A DNA stretch of 22,879 nucleotides from Clostridia bacterium (GCA_900772745.1 CAAGRV010000045.1:1-22879); one strand, 5' to 3'; shown: positions 1 to 7,199, counted from the first letter of the stretch. Made by a program: numbers and translations. Notes: generated from the letters alone by a model not told the origin.

Positions 1-24
1 AAATAGTTTTTAATTGAAAAGGTT

Positions 25-381
25 GTGTTCCATAGGGGCAAAACCAAATCAAAATGTGAAAGAGATTGGCGCGGGTGGAACGCAGACCAAGAAGAATGGT
101 ATTTTTCTGCGGTGGATATAGTCGCTGTTTTAACGGATAGCGCAGATCCGAATAATTATTGGAAAGTCTTAAAGAACCGATTGAAAAAAGAAGGGAGCGA
201 GTTGGTTACAAATTGTAACCGACTGAAACTTCGTTCCCCGAAAGCCGAACCATTCAAAATGTGGCTTGCGCAAGTGGAAAGGGATTGTCCATCATTTGCG
301 ACAGCAACTATCCATATAAAAGACTGCCCCTTAGATAAGGGGAAGTGGATAGTTGGAACGAATGTGGAAACTAGACGATAG
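25..381 (+). pseudogene. Decayed Bro-N / DinD-like antirepressor gene with internal deletion and foreign tail
   Basis: The reading frame keeps recognisable pieces of the Bro-N/DinD-type family: a WNADQEEWYFS start, VDIVAVLTDS, NYWKVLKNRLKKEGSEL and, further on, SPKAEPFKMWLAQV. In family members I know, about 30-40 residues (a segment with a D-G-K-x-R turn and a V-A-D-T-E motif) separate the L-K-L stretch from S-P-K-A-E-P. Here the two are joined directly near nt 232, so the middle is gone. Homology stops near nt 282, where family members continue for well over 100 residues; the last ~30 codons are read from the repeat that follows. There is no good SD at the GTG at 25 and an in-frame TAG sits at 4-6. 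The family occurs in phages and mobile islands; this copy is very probably dead. The family call comes from remembered sequence. Confidence 0.7.
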
Positions 382-522
382 GGATTGATAAACCGAGTTG
401 GTTTTATCCCCTCAGTCTAGTCGTCGTTACACTTTGGACTAGACAGCTCCCCTTACAATAAGGGGCGCTCTCTTTTATTGATAGTAAATATAATTTGAAA
501 AGACTGCCCCTTGCACAAGGGG
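318..522. repeat. Cluster of small palindromic repeats (CCCCTT-n-AAGGGG family) and imperfect hairpin
   Basis: Three short palindromes of the form CCCCTT-4/5 nt-AAGGGG lie at 327-342, 449-465 and 507-522. The first and third share an identical 15-mer (AAAAGACTGCCCCTT at 318-332 and 498-512), 180 bp apart. Between them, 371-420 forms an imperfect hairpin: CTAGAC pairs with GTCTAG at its ends, and GGGAT/ATCCC and AAACC/GGTTT pair inside. CTAGAC recurs at 439-444. This resembles a small non-autonomous dispersed element; no transposase is present in the window. It supplies the C-terminal codons and stop of the decayed Bro-N frame, so insertion or recombination here probably removed the 3' part of that gene. 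Confidence 0.6.
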
Positions 523-538
523 CTCTATTTATAAGGAT

Positions 539-562
539 AAAAAAGCCCACCTTGCGGTGGGC
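539..562 (-). terminator. Rho-independent terminator of the GH20 gene
   Basis: Read on the minus strand, GCCCACC and GGTGGGC form a 7-bp GC-rich stem (545-562) with a GCAA loop, followed at once by six T. It lies 14 bp past the GH20 stop codon. Confidence 0.92.
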
Positions 563-576
563 GTGTGGTAACAAAC

Positions 577-2157
577 TTAGTTGTTCTTGTCGAATTCGAC
601 GTTTTCGTTGCTAAAATACCATTCTCTTTGGGTAGCGGCACGTTTGAGCAAGTTTTTGCCACAAGAAATTTCGTCTTTTGCATATTTGATGCCTTTGTCG
701 GTCAAAATCTCTTTGAACTCGTCAAGTCTAGCCTTGAAGTCGTCCCAATCTTTGCCATTTTGATTCCAGCCTACCTCGGCGAGCGCCTCCAATCTAGGAT
801 AGAGTTGGAAGTTGAGCTTTTCAACAGTTGGAATCCATTCTGTCCAAACAGCACCTTCTACACCCAAAATTTGTGAGCGGTGTTTTGGCTTGATGCCATC
901 AAAATATGGTTGGAAAGAATAAGCTTTTTGGAGATTGTATTGGGCATAAGGCATATCAAAGTAGAAGAAACGATGCTTACTCAAAATGATATTTCCGCCG
1001 TTTTCCAAGTGTTTTTTGACATATTTGTCGCACAAAGGAACCCAGTATTGGACAGTTACACTGCTGTCAAGGTTGCCACCGTGCAAAACTTCATTCCAGC
1101 CGAGCAAAGTGCGATTTTTGCTTGCCAAATATTTTTGAACTTCGTTGGTAAAATAGCCTTGAAGTTGTTTTTCGTTTTGGAGACCTTTTTCTTTCATCAA
1201 AGCTTGGCAATGCTCGCAGTTGCGCCACTCTTCATAAGGAGCTTCGTCGCCACCAATATGCAAATATGGAGCAGGGAAGAGCTCGCTTACTTCGTCGATG
1301 ACGTCGTGGATAAATTCGAAGGTGGTTGGCTTGCCGATACAAGCGCTTCTGTTCCAGTCCTTTTGACCGACAGAGAGCGGATAAGTACCGCCAAAATACC
1401 AAGGAACTTCCACTTGAATTTCTCGACAAGCAAGGTGTGGATATGCGGCAAAAGCGGCTGCAAAGTGTGCAGGCATATCAATCTCAGGAATGATAGAGAT
1501 ACAACGCTCTTTGGCATAGGCTACAATCTCTTTGATGTCTTCTTGGGTATAAAAACCGCTGTGAGGAGTGCCGTCGTCATCAGTCTTTTTCCAGCCGTGG
1601 ATATTGGACTTGCTACGCTTAGAGCCAATCTCGGTGAGCAGTGGATACTTCTTGATTTCTATTCTCCAACCTTGGTCATCGGTAAGGTGCCAGTGCAAGA
1701 CGTTGAGCTTGTGGAGAGCAAGCATATCAATGAGTGACTTGACGTATTCTTTGCCAAAGAAGTGACGAGATTCGTCCAGCAAAATTCCACGCCAACCAAA
1801 CTCTGGCTTGTCTTCGATATGCAAACATTCGATAGACTCATATTTTTCTTTGCAGTCCGAGTGAGAGAGAACTCTCAAAGATTGGAGTGCATAAAAAGCG
1901 CCTTCGTAAGAGCTGGCTTTGATATAAATATTGTCTTTGTCAATATCAAGGATATAGCCCTCTTTTGGAAGTGATGGAACGAGAGAAATGCAAAATTCAC
2001 CAGCGCTATTTTCCCAGTCACAAAGACCTGTAAAATACTCTTTGACGAAAGCGGAAAGAGAAGAAAACTCTTCGCAAATATTGAGTTTGCCTACGTTGGC
2101 AAGAGCGCATTTGCCACCTTTAGAAGTGTAGACTTGCGGTTTTGGAATGATATTCAT
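577..2157 (-). CDS. Beta-N-acetylhexosaminidase, glycoside hydrolase family 20, cytoplasmic
   Basis: This 526-residue protein should remove terminal beta-linked GlcNAc or GalNAc from oligosaccharides by substrate-assisted catalysis. A GH20b-like N-terminal domain (about 1-115) precedes the catalytic barrel (about 120-470). Barrel motifs are WRGILLDESRHF (122-133), HWHLTDDQGWR (155-165), the IPEIDMPAH strand (223-231), the catalytic pair HIGGDEAP with D304 and E305, and W-T-E-W at 438-441, a usual substrate-pocket segment. There is no signal peptide, membrane anchor or carbohydrate-binding module, so it should act inside the cell on imported glycans. ATG 2157 has a strong GGGGAGG SD. The gene is monocistronic, with its own near-consensus promoter and terminator. 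A GH29 fucosidase lies 5 kb away, which fits mucin or milk glycan use. Exact linkage specificity cannot be read from sequence. Confidence 0.95.
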   Translation of the reverse strand: MNIIPKPQVYTSKGGKCALANVGKLNICEEFSSLSAFVKEYFTGLCDWENSAGEFCISLVPSLPKEGYILDIDKDNIYIKASSYEGAFYALQSLRVLSHSDCKEKYESIECLHIEDKPEFGWRGILLDESRHFFGKEYVKSLIDMLALHKLNVLHWHLTDDQGWRIEIKKYPLLTEIGSKRSKSNIHGWKKTDDDGTPHSGFYTQEDIKEIVAYAKERCISIIPEIDMPAHFAAAFAAYPHLACREIQVEVPWYFGGTYPLSVGQKDWNRSACIGKPTTFEFIHDVIDEVSELFPAPYLHIGGDEAPYEEWRNCEHCQALMKEKGLQNEKQLQGYFTNEVQKYLASKNRTLLGWNEVLHGGNLDSSVTVQYWVPLCDKYVKKHLENGGNIILSKHRFFYFDMPYAQYNLQKAYSFQPYFDGIKPKHRSQILGVEGAVWTEWIPTVEKLNFQLYPRLEALAEVGWNQNGKDWDDFKARLDEFKEILTDKGIKYAKDEISCGKNLLKRAATQREWYFSNENVEFDKNN

Positions 2158-2186
2158 AATAGCCTCCCCATAATTATATCGGGAGT

Positions 2187-2216
2187 ATTATATCACAAAT
2201 ATATGTATATTGTCAA
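2187..2216 (-). promoter_or_regulatory. Sigma-A-type promoter of the GH20 gene
   Basis: On the minus strand TTGACA (2216-2211), an 18-bp spacer and TATAAT (2192-2187) with an extended TGA before it lie about 30 bp upstream of the ATG. Both hexamers are perfect consensus; no operator was recognised. Confidence 0.85.
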
Positions 2217-2525
2217 TAAACAAATATGAAGAACAACTCCGCTCAAAAGTAAAAAAATAATGCAAAAAGTCGATACATATCCACATTTTGCAAAACAAAG
2301 CGAACAAAATGCAACAAGCAAACATTCCAAAATATCCAAGCAAGTGCGCCCAAAAGTCGTGATTGGCAGAGAAAAGCCAAAGCAATATCAAAGAGAATTG
2401 CTAAGCAAAACACTCCCCACCCAGCAAAGCTGTCCAAAAATCGTCCAAACTCGAGAATTAACCCACAAAAAAACCAATAAATGGTGCAAAATTTACAAAT
2501 ATACTTATATAAAGGTGAAAAACAC
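2217..2525. other. Intergenic stretch without a supportable gene
   Basis: About 300 bases between the divergent GH20 and rpsF promoters. The plus strand is rich in A and C. Open frames of 67 to 139 codons exist on both strands, but none has an SD site or recognisable domain. A GCAAAAAGTCGATACATATC motif at 2262-2281 recurs elsewhere in the window. I see no RNA gene. Confidence 0.5.
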
Positions 2526-2554
2526 TTTACTAAACGGCAAAAATGTGTTATATT
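2526..2554 (+). promoter_or_regulatory. Promoter of the rpsF-ssb-rpsR operon
   Basis: TTTACT (2526-2531), a 17-bp spacer and TATATT (2549-2554) with an extended TGT before it. This leaves a leader of about 70 nt before rpsF, which holds a small CCAA/TTGG hairpin at 2593-2604. Confidence 0.65.
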
Positions 2555-2632
2555 TGTACTACATTTTGATATTTTCAAAATCCTTGCCCCTTCCAATGAG
2601 TTGGGGACAACAGACCAAAAGGAGGTTTTCAA

Positions 2633-2914
2633 ATGAACAAATACGAGCTTTTACTTATTATCAAGAATTCTATTTCTGATGAAGACAAGCAAGCCGTTAT
2701 CGACAAGGTAGAAGACATTGTGAAGAGCAATGGCGGCAGTGTTGATAGCATCGACAAGTGGGGCACTAAGAAGTTTGCTTACACTATCGATTACATGACA
2801 GAAGGCTATTATGTATTGTGGACATTCAGTGCAGAGGCAAACGTTCCTGCAGAAGTTGAGAGATTTATCAAGATTTCTGAGAACACTGTTAGATGCATGC
2901 TTATCCGCAAATAA
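2633..2914 (+). CDS. rpsF: 30S ribosomal protein bS6
   Basis: A 93-residue protein of the usual bS6 length that binds the central domain of 16S rRNA as a heterodimer with bS18. It opens with the typical MNKYELLLII strand and keeps the WGTKKFAYTIDYMTEGYYVLWTF core and the V-E-R-F-I-K-I-S-E-N-T-V-R helix-strand, ending shortly after, as short Bacillota forms do. A consensus AAGGAGG SD stands 7 nt before the ATG. It is the first gene of the conserved rpsF-ssb-rpsR operon; ssb starts 11 nt after its stop. Confidence 0.98.
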   Translation: MNKYELLLIIKNSISDEDKQAVIDKVEDIVKSNGGSVDSIDKWGTKKFAYTIDYMTEGYYVLWTFSAEANVPAEVERFIKISENTVRCMLIRK

Positions 2915-2925
2915 GGAGGGAATTT

Positions 2926-3330
2926 ATGAACAAGGTATTCCTAATCGGCAATCTTACAAGAGACCCAGAGCAAGGCGCAACAGCTAGCGGAATCACTTAC
3001 AGCAGATTTTCAATCGCTGTCAATCGCAGATTTTCCAAAGACAACAACGAGGTTGATTATTTCAATATCGTAGCATGGCGTGGTCTTGCCGATGTGTGCA
3101 ACAACAACCTATCCAAGGGAAGAAAAATTTCGGTTGTGGGATCTATCCAAATCAGATCTTACGAGGGCAATGATGGTACCAAGCGTACTTCCGTTGAAGT
3201 AACAGCCGAAGACATTGAGTTTTTGCCATCTTCTAGCAGAAGTGAGGCAAGCGAAAGCGAGCCAGCTCCAGCAAAGAAAGAAAAAGACATTACCAAACTC
3301 AAACCGGTAGACGAAGAGCTACCATTCTAA
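2926..3330 (+). CDS. ssb: Single-stranded DNA-binding protein
   Basis: A 134-residue SSB that coats single-stranded DNA during replication and repair and recruits partner enzymes through its acidic tail. The N-terminal OB fold (about 1-102) starts with MNKVFLIGNLTRDPE and includes the DYFNIVAWRGLAD strand. A polar Ser/Glu/Pro/Lys-rich linker follows, then the canonical tip DEELPF, so the protein is complete. The frame is open further upstream, but ATG 2926 is chosen because AAGGAGGG stands just before it and the SSB family starts at this Met. It lies between rpsF and rpsR as in most Bacillota. Confidence 0.98.
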   Translation: MNKVFLIGNLTRDPEQGATASGITYSRFSIAVNRRFSKDNNEVDYFNIVAWRGLADVCNNNLSKGRKISVVGSIQIRSYEGNDGTKRTSVEVTAEDIEFLPSSSRSEASESEPAPAKKEKDITKLKPVDEELPF

Positions 3331-3350
3331 TCTAAAAAGGAGAACGAAAA

Positions 3351-3599
3351 ATGAGCGAAGAAAAAGTAATGAAGCGTCCAGTTAAAAGAGTTCCACGCAA
3401 GAAAGTTTGCACTTTCTGTGTAGATAAAGTAGAAGAAATTGATTATAAGGATGTTGCAAAACTTCGTAAATACATCACAGAATCAGGAAAAATTGTTCCT
3501 AGAAGAATGAGTGGTGTATGTGCAAAGCACCAAAGAATTCTTGCAGAAGCTATCAAGAGAGCAAGAGAAATGGCTTTGCTTCCATACGTAGCTGACTAA
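3351..3599 (+). CDS. rpsR: 30S ribosomal protein bS18
   Basis: An 82-residue protein that pairs with bS6 on the 30S platform. A basic N-terminal tail (KRPVKRVPRKK) leads into the core IDYKDVAKLRKYITESGKI, then PRRMSGVCAKHQR and AIKRAREMALLPY. Cysteines at C-T-F-C and at C-A-K-H suggest the zinc-binding (C+) form of bS18. An AAGGAG SD precedes the ATG. It is the last gene of the operon and is closed by a UUCG-loop terminator. Confidence 0.98.
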   Translation: MSEEKVMKRPVKRVPRKKVCTFCVDKVEEIDYKDVAKLRKYITESGKIVPRRMSGVCAKHQRILAEAIKRAREMALLPYVAD

Positions 3600-3619
3600 T
3601 CAATAGACGCAATGATTTT

Positions 3620-3648
3620 CACCCGACTTCGGTTGGGTGATTTTTTTT
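3620..3648 (+). terminator. Rho-independent terminator of rpsF-ssb-rpsR
   Basis: CACCCGAC and GTTGGGTG form an 8-bp stem (one G-U pair) around a TTCG tetraloop at 3620-3639, followed by eight T at 3641-3648. Confidence 0.95.
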
Positions 3649-3662
3649 GCAAAAAACCAATA

Positions 3663-3691
3663 TTGACAGCATAGAATGTGGGTGATAGAAT
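3663..3691 (+). promoter_or_regulatory. Promoter of the Mrr-type nuclease gene
   Basis: TTGACA (3663-3668), a 17-bp spacer and TAGAAT (3686-3691) preceded by an extended TGA. The transcript would start just before the GGGGGC SD of the gene at 3710. Confidence 0.8.
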
Positions 3692-3709
3692 GAAGAAAAG
3701 GGGGCAAGT

Positions 3710-4714
3710 ATGAACATTTCGACCAACATAAAACAACAAATTATGAGCCAAATATCTTCTATCTTGGCGAGCAAAAAGTCTTGCCACCGCAAAGAATTGG
3801 TGCAAAGCGTGCTCCAAAACTTTGGTGTGGACGAAGCCAAATTGTCTAGTCCAAACCCAAGCAGTAGGGAGGCTATGCTCAAAAGCTATGCCACCACGGC
3901 TATCAACGAGCTTGTATCTCGTGGGGATATTGTGGTGGAGAACGGCGAATATCATTTGCTAAGAGATATGGAAATAGTCGTGGAGTTGTCCAAGTGCGAA
4001 GAGCTGATTTTCAAAATGCTCACTCGCAAGCCTTGCACCAAAAAGGAGATTTTCAAAAATCTCGAACGCACACTTGGCACAGACAGGACTGCCACCAAGC
4101 GTGATGACCAAAAAGTCCACTCATTGGCAGGGCAAGTGTTGTACAGACTGCAAGAAGAAGACAGAGTTGTGAGAGATGGCGACGTGTACAAACTCATTGT
4201 CGCCCCACCGACCAAAGAATGTAAATATTTCTCGACGGAAGGGGAATTCCAGTCGGCATTTTTGCAAAGATTGTGCGAGATGGGCGGTAGCTTTTTCGAG
4301 CATTTTACGGCGGGATTGTTGGAAAAATACTTCGTGATGATAGGCAGAGAAGTGCTGTCTTGTGCGGTGACAGGCGGATCGAGCGACGGCGGTGTGGACA
4401 TTGTGATTGAGACAATGGACGGGTTGGGATTCGTCGAGCAAACTATGGTGCAGACCAAATGCCGTGCCAACATACACACGACCGAAAAAGAGATAAGAGA
4501 ATTTTATGGAGCGGTGAACGCCCGCAAGGGTACTCGTGGAATTTTTGCCACGACGGCAACTTTTCACCCAGGGGCAATCAACTTGCTCCATTCGCTCTAC
4601 AACTGCGTGGGCATTGACGGCGACAAGATATTCGAGCTTGCCTTGCAGACGGGTTATGGCATACAAAAAACCAAGGACGGATATTCTTTCGACGAAAGAA
4701 TTTTTAGTCGATAA
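3710..4714 (+). CDS. Mrr-type restriction endonuclease with two N-terminal winged-helix domains
   Basis: A 334-residue protein predicted to cut DNA, probably as a stand-alone type IV (modification-dependent) restriction enzyme. The N-terminal half reads as two winged-helix repeats, about 14-85 and 93-165; both end in a strand-turn-strand wing (GDIVVENGEYHL and DRVVRDGDVYKL). The C-terminal Mrr-like PD-(D/E)XK domain (about 190-330) shows F-F-E-H-F at 195-199, the acidic metal ligand in GVDIVIE (D230), and the Q-x-K signature QTK at 248-250, followed by G-I-F-A-T-T-A-T-F, typical of Mrr. GGGGGCAAGT precedes the ATG. It has its own promoter, no methylase or specificity subunit nearby, and base use like its neighbours. 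It is convergent with the AAA+ gene. Target modification cannot be read. Confidence 0.85.
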   Translation: MNISTNIKQQIMSQISSILASKKSCHRKELVQSVLQNFGVDEAKLSSPNPSSREAMLKSYATTAINELVSRGDIVVENGEYHLLRDMEIVVELSKCEELIFKMLTRKPCTKKEIFKNLERTLGTDRTATKRDDQKVHSLAGQVLYRLQEEDRVVRDGDVYKLIVAPPTKECKYFSTEGEFQSAFLQRLCEMGGSFFEHFTAGLLEKYFVMIGREVLSCAVTGGSSDGGVDIVIETMDGLGFVEQTMVQTKCRANIHTTEKEIREFYGAVNARKGTRGIFATTATFHPGAINLLHSLYNCVGIDGDKIFELALQTGYGIQKTKDGYSFDERIFSR

Positions 4715-4750
4715 GTCGATACGTATTGACTTTTTGCAAACTAACGAACA

Positions 4751-4783
4751 AAAAAGGCGTTGTGACAACCATCACAGCGCCTT
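4751..4783. terminator. Bidirectional terminator between convergent genes
   Basis: A 12-bp stem (AAGGCGTTGTGA with TCACAGCGCCTT, one G-U) and CAACCA loop at 4754-4783. A run of T follows on the minus strand (4755-4750) and ATTTTTG on the plus strand. It serves both the nuclease gene and the AAA+ gene. Confidence 0.88.
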
Positions 4784-4800
4784 GATATTTTTGTAAATGA

Positions 4801-6063
4801 TTATTGGCAAAGAGAATTGATGAATTGTTGGGCAGATCTGCCTGACCTACCGCCACCACGAATATCCCATTGGAGAGCTTTGCGTTCGAGTTCTTCATCA
4901 GACATATCGAGCCCACGAGCTTTGGCAAGCGAGCGTACAATATCCAAAAATTCTTGTTTGGTAGGGCAACCATAGAATATAGACAAGCCAAATCTTGACA
5001 CGAGAGAGAGCTTTTCTTGCAAGGTGTCGTTGCGGTGGATTTCGCCTTCCATATGTCCATCGTTTTTGTCCGCCCAAGTTTCTTTGATGAGATGACGGCG
5101 ATTGGAAGTCGCATAAATGATGACGTTGTTTGGACGAGATTCCAGTCCGCCCTCGATGATTGCTTTGAAATATTTGTATTCTATCTCGAACTCTTCAAAA
5201 GACAAGTCGTCTAGATAGATTATGAACTTGTAGTTGCGGTTTTTGATTTGGCTGATGACGTTGCTAATGGACTTGAATTGGTGCTTATAAATCTCTATGA
5301 TACGCAAGCCTTGTGACGAGTATTGGGATATGATAGCCTTGATTGTCGAAGATTTGCCAGTGCCACCGTCACCGTATAGTAGCACGTTGTTGGCAGGTTT
5401 GCCAGCCAAAAATGCCTCGGTATTTTGGACAACTTGACGTTTTTGGAGCTCGTAACCGACAAGGTCAGCCAAGGTGCGTTTGTCGGCGTTGGCGATAGGT
5501 ACAAGGCAAGAATCATAGCCGTTTTCTTTCACACGGAAACAGTCATACATTGCATATTGTCCCACGCCGTAGTGCATATAAAAATCGCAAATAGCTTGCA
5601 TAAACTCTTGTGGGGTGACGGCTTTTTCCATAGCGTTGACCAGCGAAGTGAGTTTGGCGTTGGCGTCTTGCATATACATATTGGCGCTGTCCGAGCGGAA
5701 GTCGCACATGATGTCGAAAGTGTCTTTGTCAATGCTCAGCAGTTGGGACAAGTCATAGTTGAAAATTTGCCACACAAGCTCAATATCTTTGTAAGCCATA
5801 CGAGTTATAGAGTTTTCGTCAGCTTGTTTTCTCTCGCAAGCTAGCGAAAAAGCATTCTCGTTCATAGCAACCCATTCGGCAACCATATAGTGCCAAAGAT
5901 TGCCACAAATAGCATATTCTCGCCCCCATTCTATCAATTCGCCTACGGCAAGCAAGCTTTTGTCGGGGAAAGAGGCGTTGTCATTTTGGCAAAGATTGCC
6001 AAAGAGCTCTATGCGAGTGTTGGTTGTATCAAATATCATAAGTTTGGATAAAATCTTGTTCAT
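4801..6063 (-). CDS. DUF815-type AAA+ ATPase
   Basis: A 420-residue protein with an uncharacterised N-terminal half (1-200) and a C-terminal AAA+ module. Walker A is GDGGTGKS (231-238), Walker B IIYLDDL (281-287), sensor 1 YATSN (317-321), a likely arginine finger SRF (356-358), and a sensor-2-like Gly/Arg-rich stretch GGGRSGRSAQQFI near the end. The V-L-L-Y-G-D-G-G-T-G-K and D-D-L-S-F-E order fits PF05673 (DUF815), a bacterial family of unknown function. No membrane segment is seen, so it is a soluble cytoplasmic ATPase. ATG 6063 is supported by a GGTGG SD and a promoter just upstream. mntP ends 59 bp before it on the same strand, but the separate promoter suggests its own control. No partner gene identifies its substrate. 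Confidence 0.88.
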   Translation of the reverse strand: MNKILSKLMIFDTTNTRIELFGNLCQNDNASFPDKSLLAVGELIEWGREYAICGNLWHYMVAEWVAMNENAFSLACERKQADENSITRMAYKDIELVWQIFNYDLSQLLSIDKDTFDIMCDFRSDSANMYMQDANAKLTSLVNAMEKAVTPQEFMQAICDFYMHYGVGQYAMYDCFRVKENGYDSCLVPIANADKRTLADLVGYELQKRQVVQNTEAFLAGKPANNVLLYGDGGTGKSSTIKAIISQYSSQGLRIIEIYKHQFKSISNVISQIKNRNYKFIIYLDDLSFEEFEIEYKYFKAIIEGGLESRPNNVIIYATSNRRHLIKETWADKNDGHMEGEIHRNDTLQEKLSLVSRFGLSIFYGCPTKQEFLDIVRSLAKARGLDMSDEELERKALQWDIRGGGRSGRSAQQFINSLCQ

Positions 6064-6078
6064 AAACCACCTAAATCA

Positions 6079-6106
6079 ATTATATCACGAAAAAGCCTAT
6101 TGTCAA
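6079..6106 (-). promoter_or_regulatory. Promoter of the DUF815 AAA+ gene
   Basis: On the minus strand TTGACA (6106-6101), a 16-bp spacer and TATAAT (6084-6079) preceded by an extended TGA, in the short gap after mntP. Confidence 0.8.
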
Positions 6107-6122
6107 AGCAATGCGCCCATTC

Positions 6123-6692
6123 TCAAAAATTGATAACGCCCAAATTTTGGAGCAAAATTTTCAAGCCGATGAGAATAAGCACCACACCACCAATAATTGT
6201 GCTAGTTTTGCGGAAGTTTGTACCAATTTTGTTGCCGATGATGACGCCCACAAAGCACAACACGAAGGTCACCACTCCAATGCAAACCACCGTTCCCCAC
6301 AGCGAAGAGCCAAGGAAAGCAAGGGTAATACCCACCGCCAAAGCATCAATCGAAGTGGATATAGACAGCAAGGTGAGTTCTTTGAAATCTAGCTTGTATT
6401 CGAGGCCTTCTTCATCTTGTTGTTTGACGGCGTCGATTATCATTTTGACGCCCAACAAAAGCAAGAGCCCAAAGGCTATCCAGTGGTCGAAGTTTTCGAT
6501 ATATGACTTGAAAGAGTTGGAAATCAGCCAGCCAATAAGTGGCATCACGGCTTGGAACACACCAAAGAAAGCAGATATGATAAGGGCGTGTTTTAGGTTG
6601 AGTTTGGGCATAGCGAGACCTTTGCACAAAGACACTGCAAAGGCGTCCATTGCCAGCGATATGGATATCAACAAAATTTCTACAATGCTCAT
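6123..6692 (-). CDS. mntP: Manganese efflux pump MntP
   Basis: A 189-residue integral membrane protein of the MntP (formerly DUF204/YebN) family, which exports Mn2+ to prevent manganese toxicity. About six hydrophobic segments are visible, arranged as two related halves. The signature MDAFAVS occurs near the start (D16) and its counterpart SIDALAVG in the second half (D116); these membrane aspartates are conserved in the family. The frame is open 14 codons further upstream, but ATG 6692 is preferred: GGAG lies 8 nt before it, and the upstream codons overlap the terminator hairpin of the leader. The yybP-ykoY riboswitch upstream supports both the function and Mn2+ control. Confidence 0.96.
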   Translation of the reverse strand: MSIVEILLISISLAMDAFAVSLCKGLAMPKLNLKHALIISAFFGVFQAVMPLIGWLISNSFKSYIENFDHWIAFGLLLLLGVKMIIDAVKQQDEEGLEYKLDFKELTLLSISTSIDALAVGITLAFLGSSLWGTVVCIGVVTFVLCFVGVIIGNKIGTNFRKTSTIIGGVVLILIGLKILLQNLGVINF

Positions 6693-6701
6693 ATTTTCTC
6701 C

Positions 6702-6728
6702 AAAAAAATATCGGGTTTGTTCTACCCG
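6702..6728 (-). terminator. Conditional terminator of the mntP riboswitch
   Basis: On the minus strand CGGGT and ACCCG (6728-6712) pair around a 7-nt loop, followed by ATA and seven T (6708-6702), ending just before the mntP SD. The loop and flanks belong to an alternative antiterminator pairing, so termination should be conditional. Confidence 0.85.
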
Positions 6729-6733
6729 ACACA

Positions 6734-6838
6734 CTTACTTGTAGAACAAACTACAAATAAGTCTCATTATTTAATGCAAACCAGACGCAAGGTCAGTATG
6801 TTGATTTGCAACGATTGCTCGCCAATTACTCCCTTATT
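6734..6838 (-). ncRNA. yybP-ykoY manganese riboswitch with antiterminator region
   Basis: The leader RNA runs from 6838 downwards. AAUAAG (6838-6833) pairs with CUUAUU (6761-6756) as P1; inside it lies a GGGAGUAAU loop strand like the family's G-G-G-A-G-U-A, closed on the 3' side by AUGAGA. An inner stem UGCAAAUC/GGUUUGCA encloses CAUACU and a GAC-CUUGC-GUC hairpin. This matches the yybP-ykoY architecture (sensing Mn2+), though the aptamer is compact at about 83 nt. Downstream, the P1 3' strand can instead pair with 6744-6734, and 6751-6741 can pair with the terminator region. A weak TAAAAT at 6848-6843 could be the -10 box, placing the start near the aptamer 5' end; its -35 is poor. Confidence 0.88.
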
Positions 6839-6857
6839 AGATATTTTAGTATTTATT

Positions 6858-7199
6858 TTAGTTGTTGGACAGCTTGTTGCCCAGTTTTTTGTTGCGCACA
6901 CCAAAATAAATGGTATGACTAGCAAGAGCGATAATGAAAGCGGACAAGCTCACGCAGATGATGACGATACTGCCAACTTTGCCCAGCCATAGACTGCCAA
7001 TACTGCACGCCCACAACACGATTCCGCCAACGAATTGGATAAGCCCCATACGTTTGGCAAAGGTCACTTTGAGAGCGTCATTGAGCTTTGGAGAAAATTT
7101 TAGAGCCAAGTTGTAGTGCTTGTTGAAGAATATGCTATATCCGAACGCAACGAACAGCATAGAGAATACTATCAACAAAAACTTAACAACAATCAGCAT
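6858..7199 (-). CDS. Small integral membrane protein of unknown function
   Basis: A 113-residue hydrophobic protein with three likely membrane helices (about 2-22, 52-74 and 78-98). A short basic and polar segment (KHYNLALKFSPKLNDALK) lies between helices 1 and 2, and the tail RNKKLGNKLSNN is basic. It resembles in layout, but cannot be firmly assigned to, small SdpI/DUF3784-type membrane proteins. GGGGA lies 5 nt before the ATG. It ends 20 bp before the mntP riboswitch on the same strand, so read-through into the riboswitch is possible; a Mn2+ link would be inference only. Confidence 0.7.
   Translation of the reverse strand: MLIVVKFLLIVFSMLFVAFGYSIFFNKHYNLALKFSPKLNDALKVTFAKRMGLIQFVGGIVLWACSIGSLWLGKVGSIVIICVSLSAFIIALASHTIYFGVRNKKLGNKLSNN

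Noticed and set aside
880..1737. Open frame of 285 codons on the plus strand inside the GH20 gene
   Set aside because: Antisense shadow of a clearly conserved enzyme; no motifs or SD.
2587..2606. Hairpin before rpsF considered as the S6:S18 autoregulatory leader
   Set aside because: The CCAA/TTGG stem is short, and I cannot see the conserved CCG bulge of that motif. A covariance-model search would decide.
2243..2632. Open frame of 129 codons on the minus strand, hydrophobic, with membrane-like stretches
   Set aside because: No SD, no known motif; the hydrophobicity follows from a T-rich strand. It crosses the rpsF promoter and leader.
2260..2679. Open frame of 139 codons on the plus strand overlapping rpsF
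   Set aside because: No domain, lysine-rich composition explained by A-richness, and it runs into rpsF in another frame.
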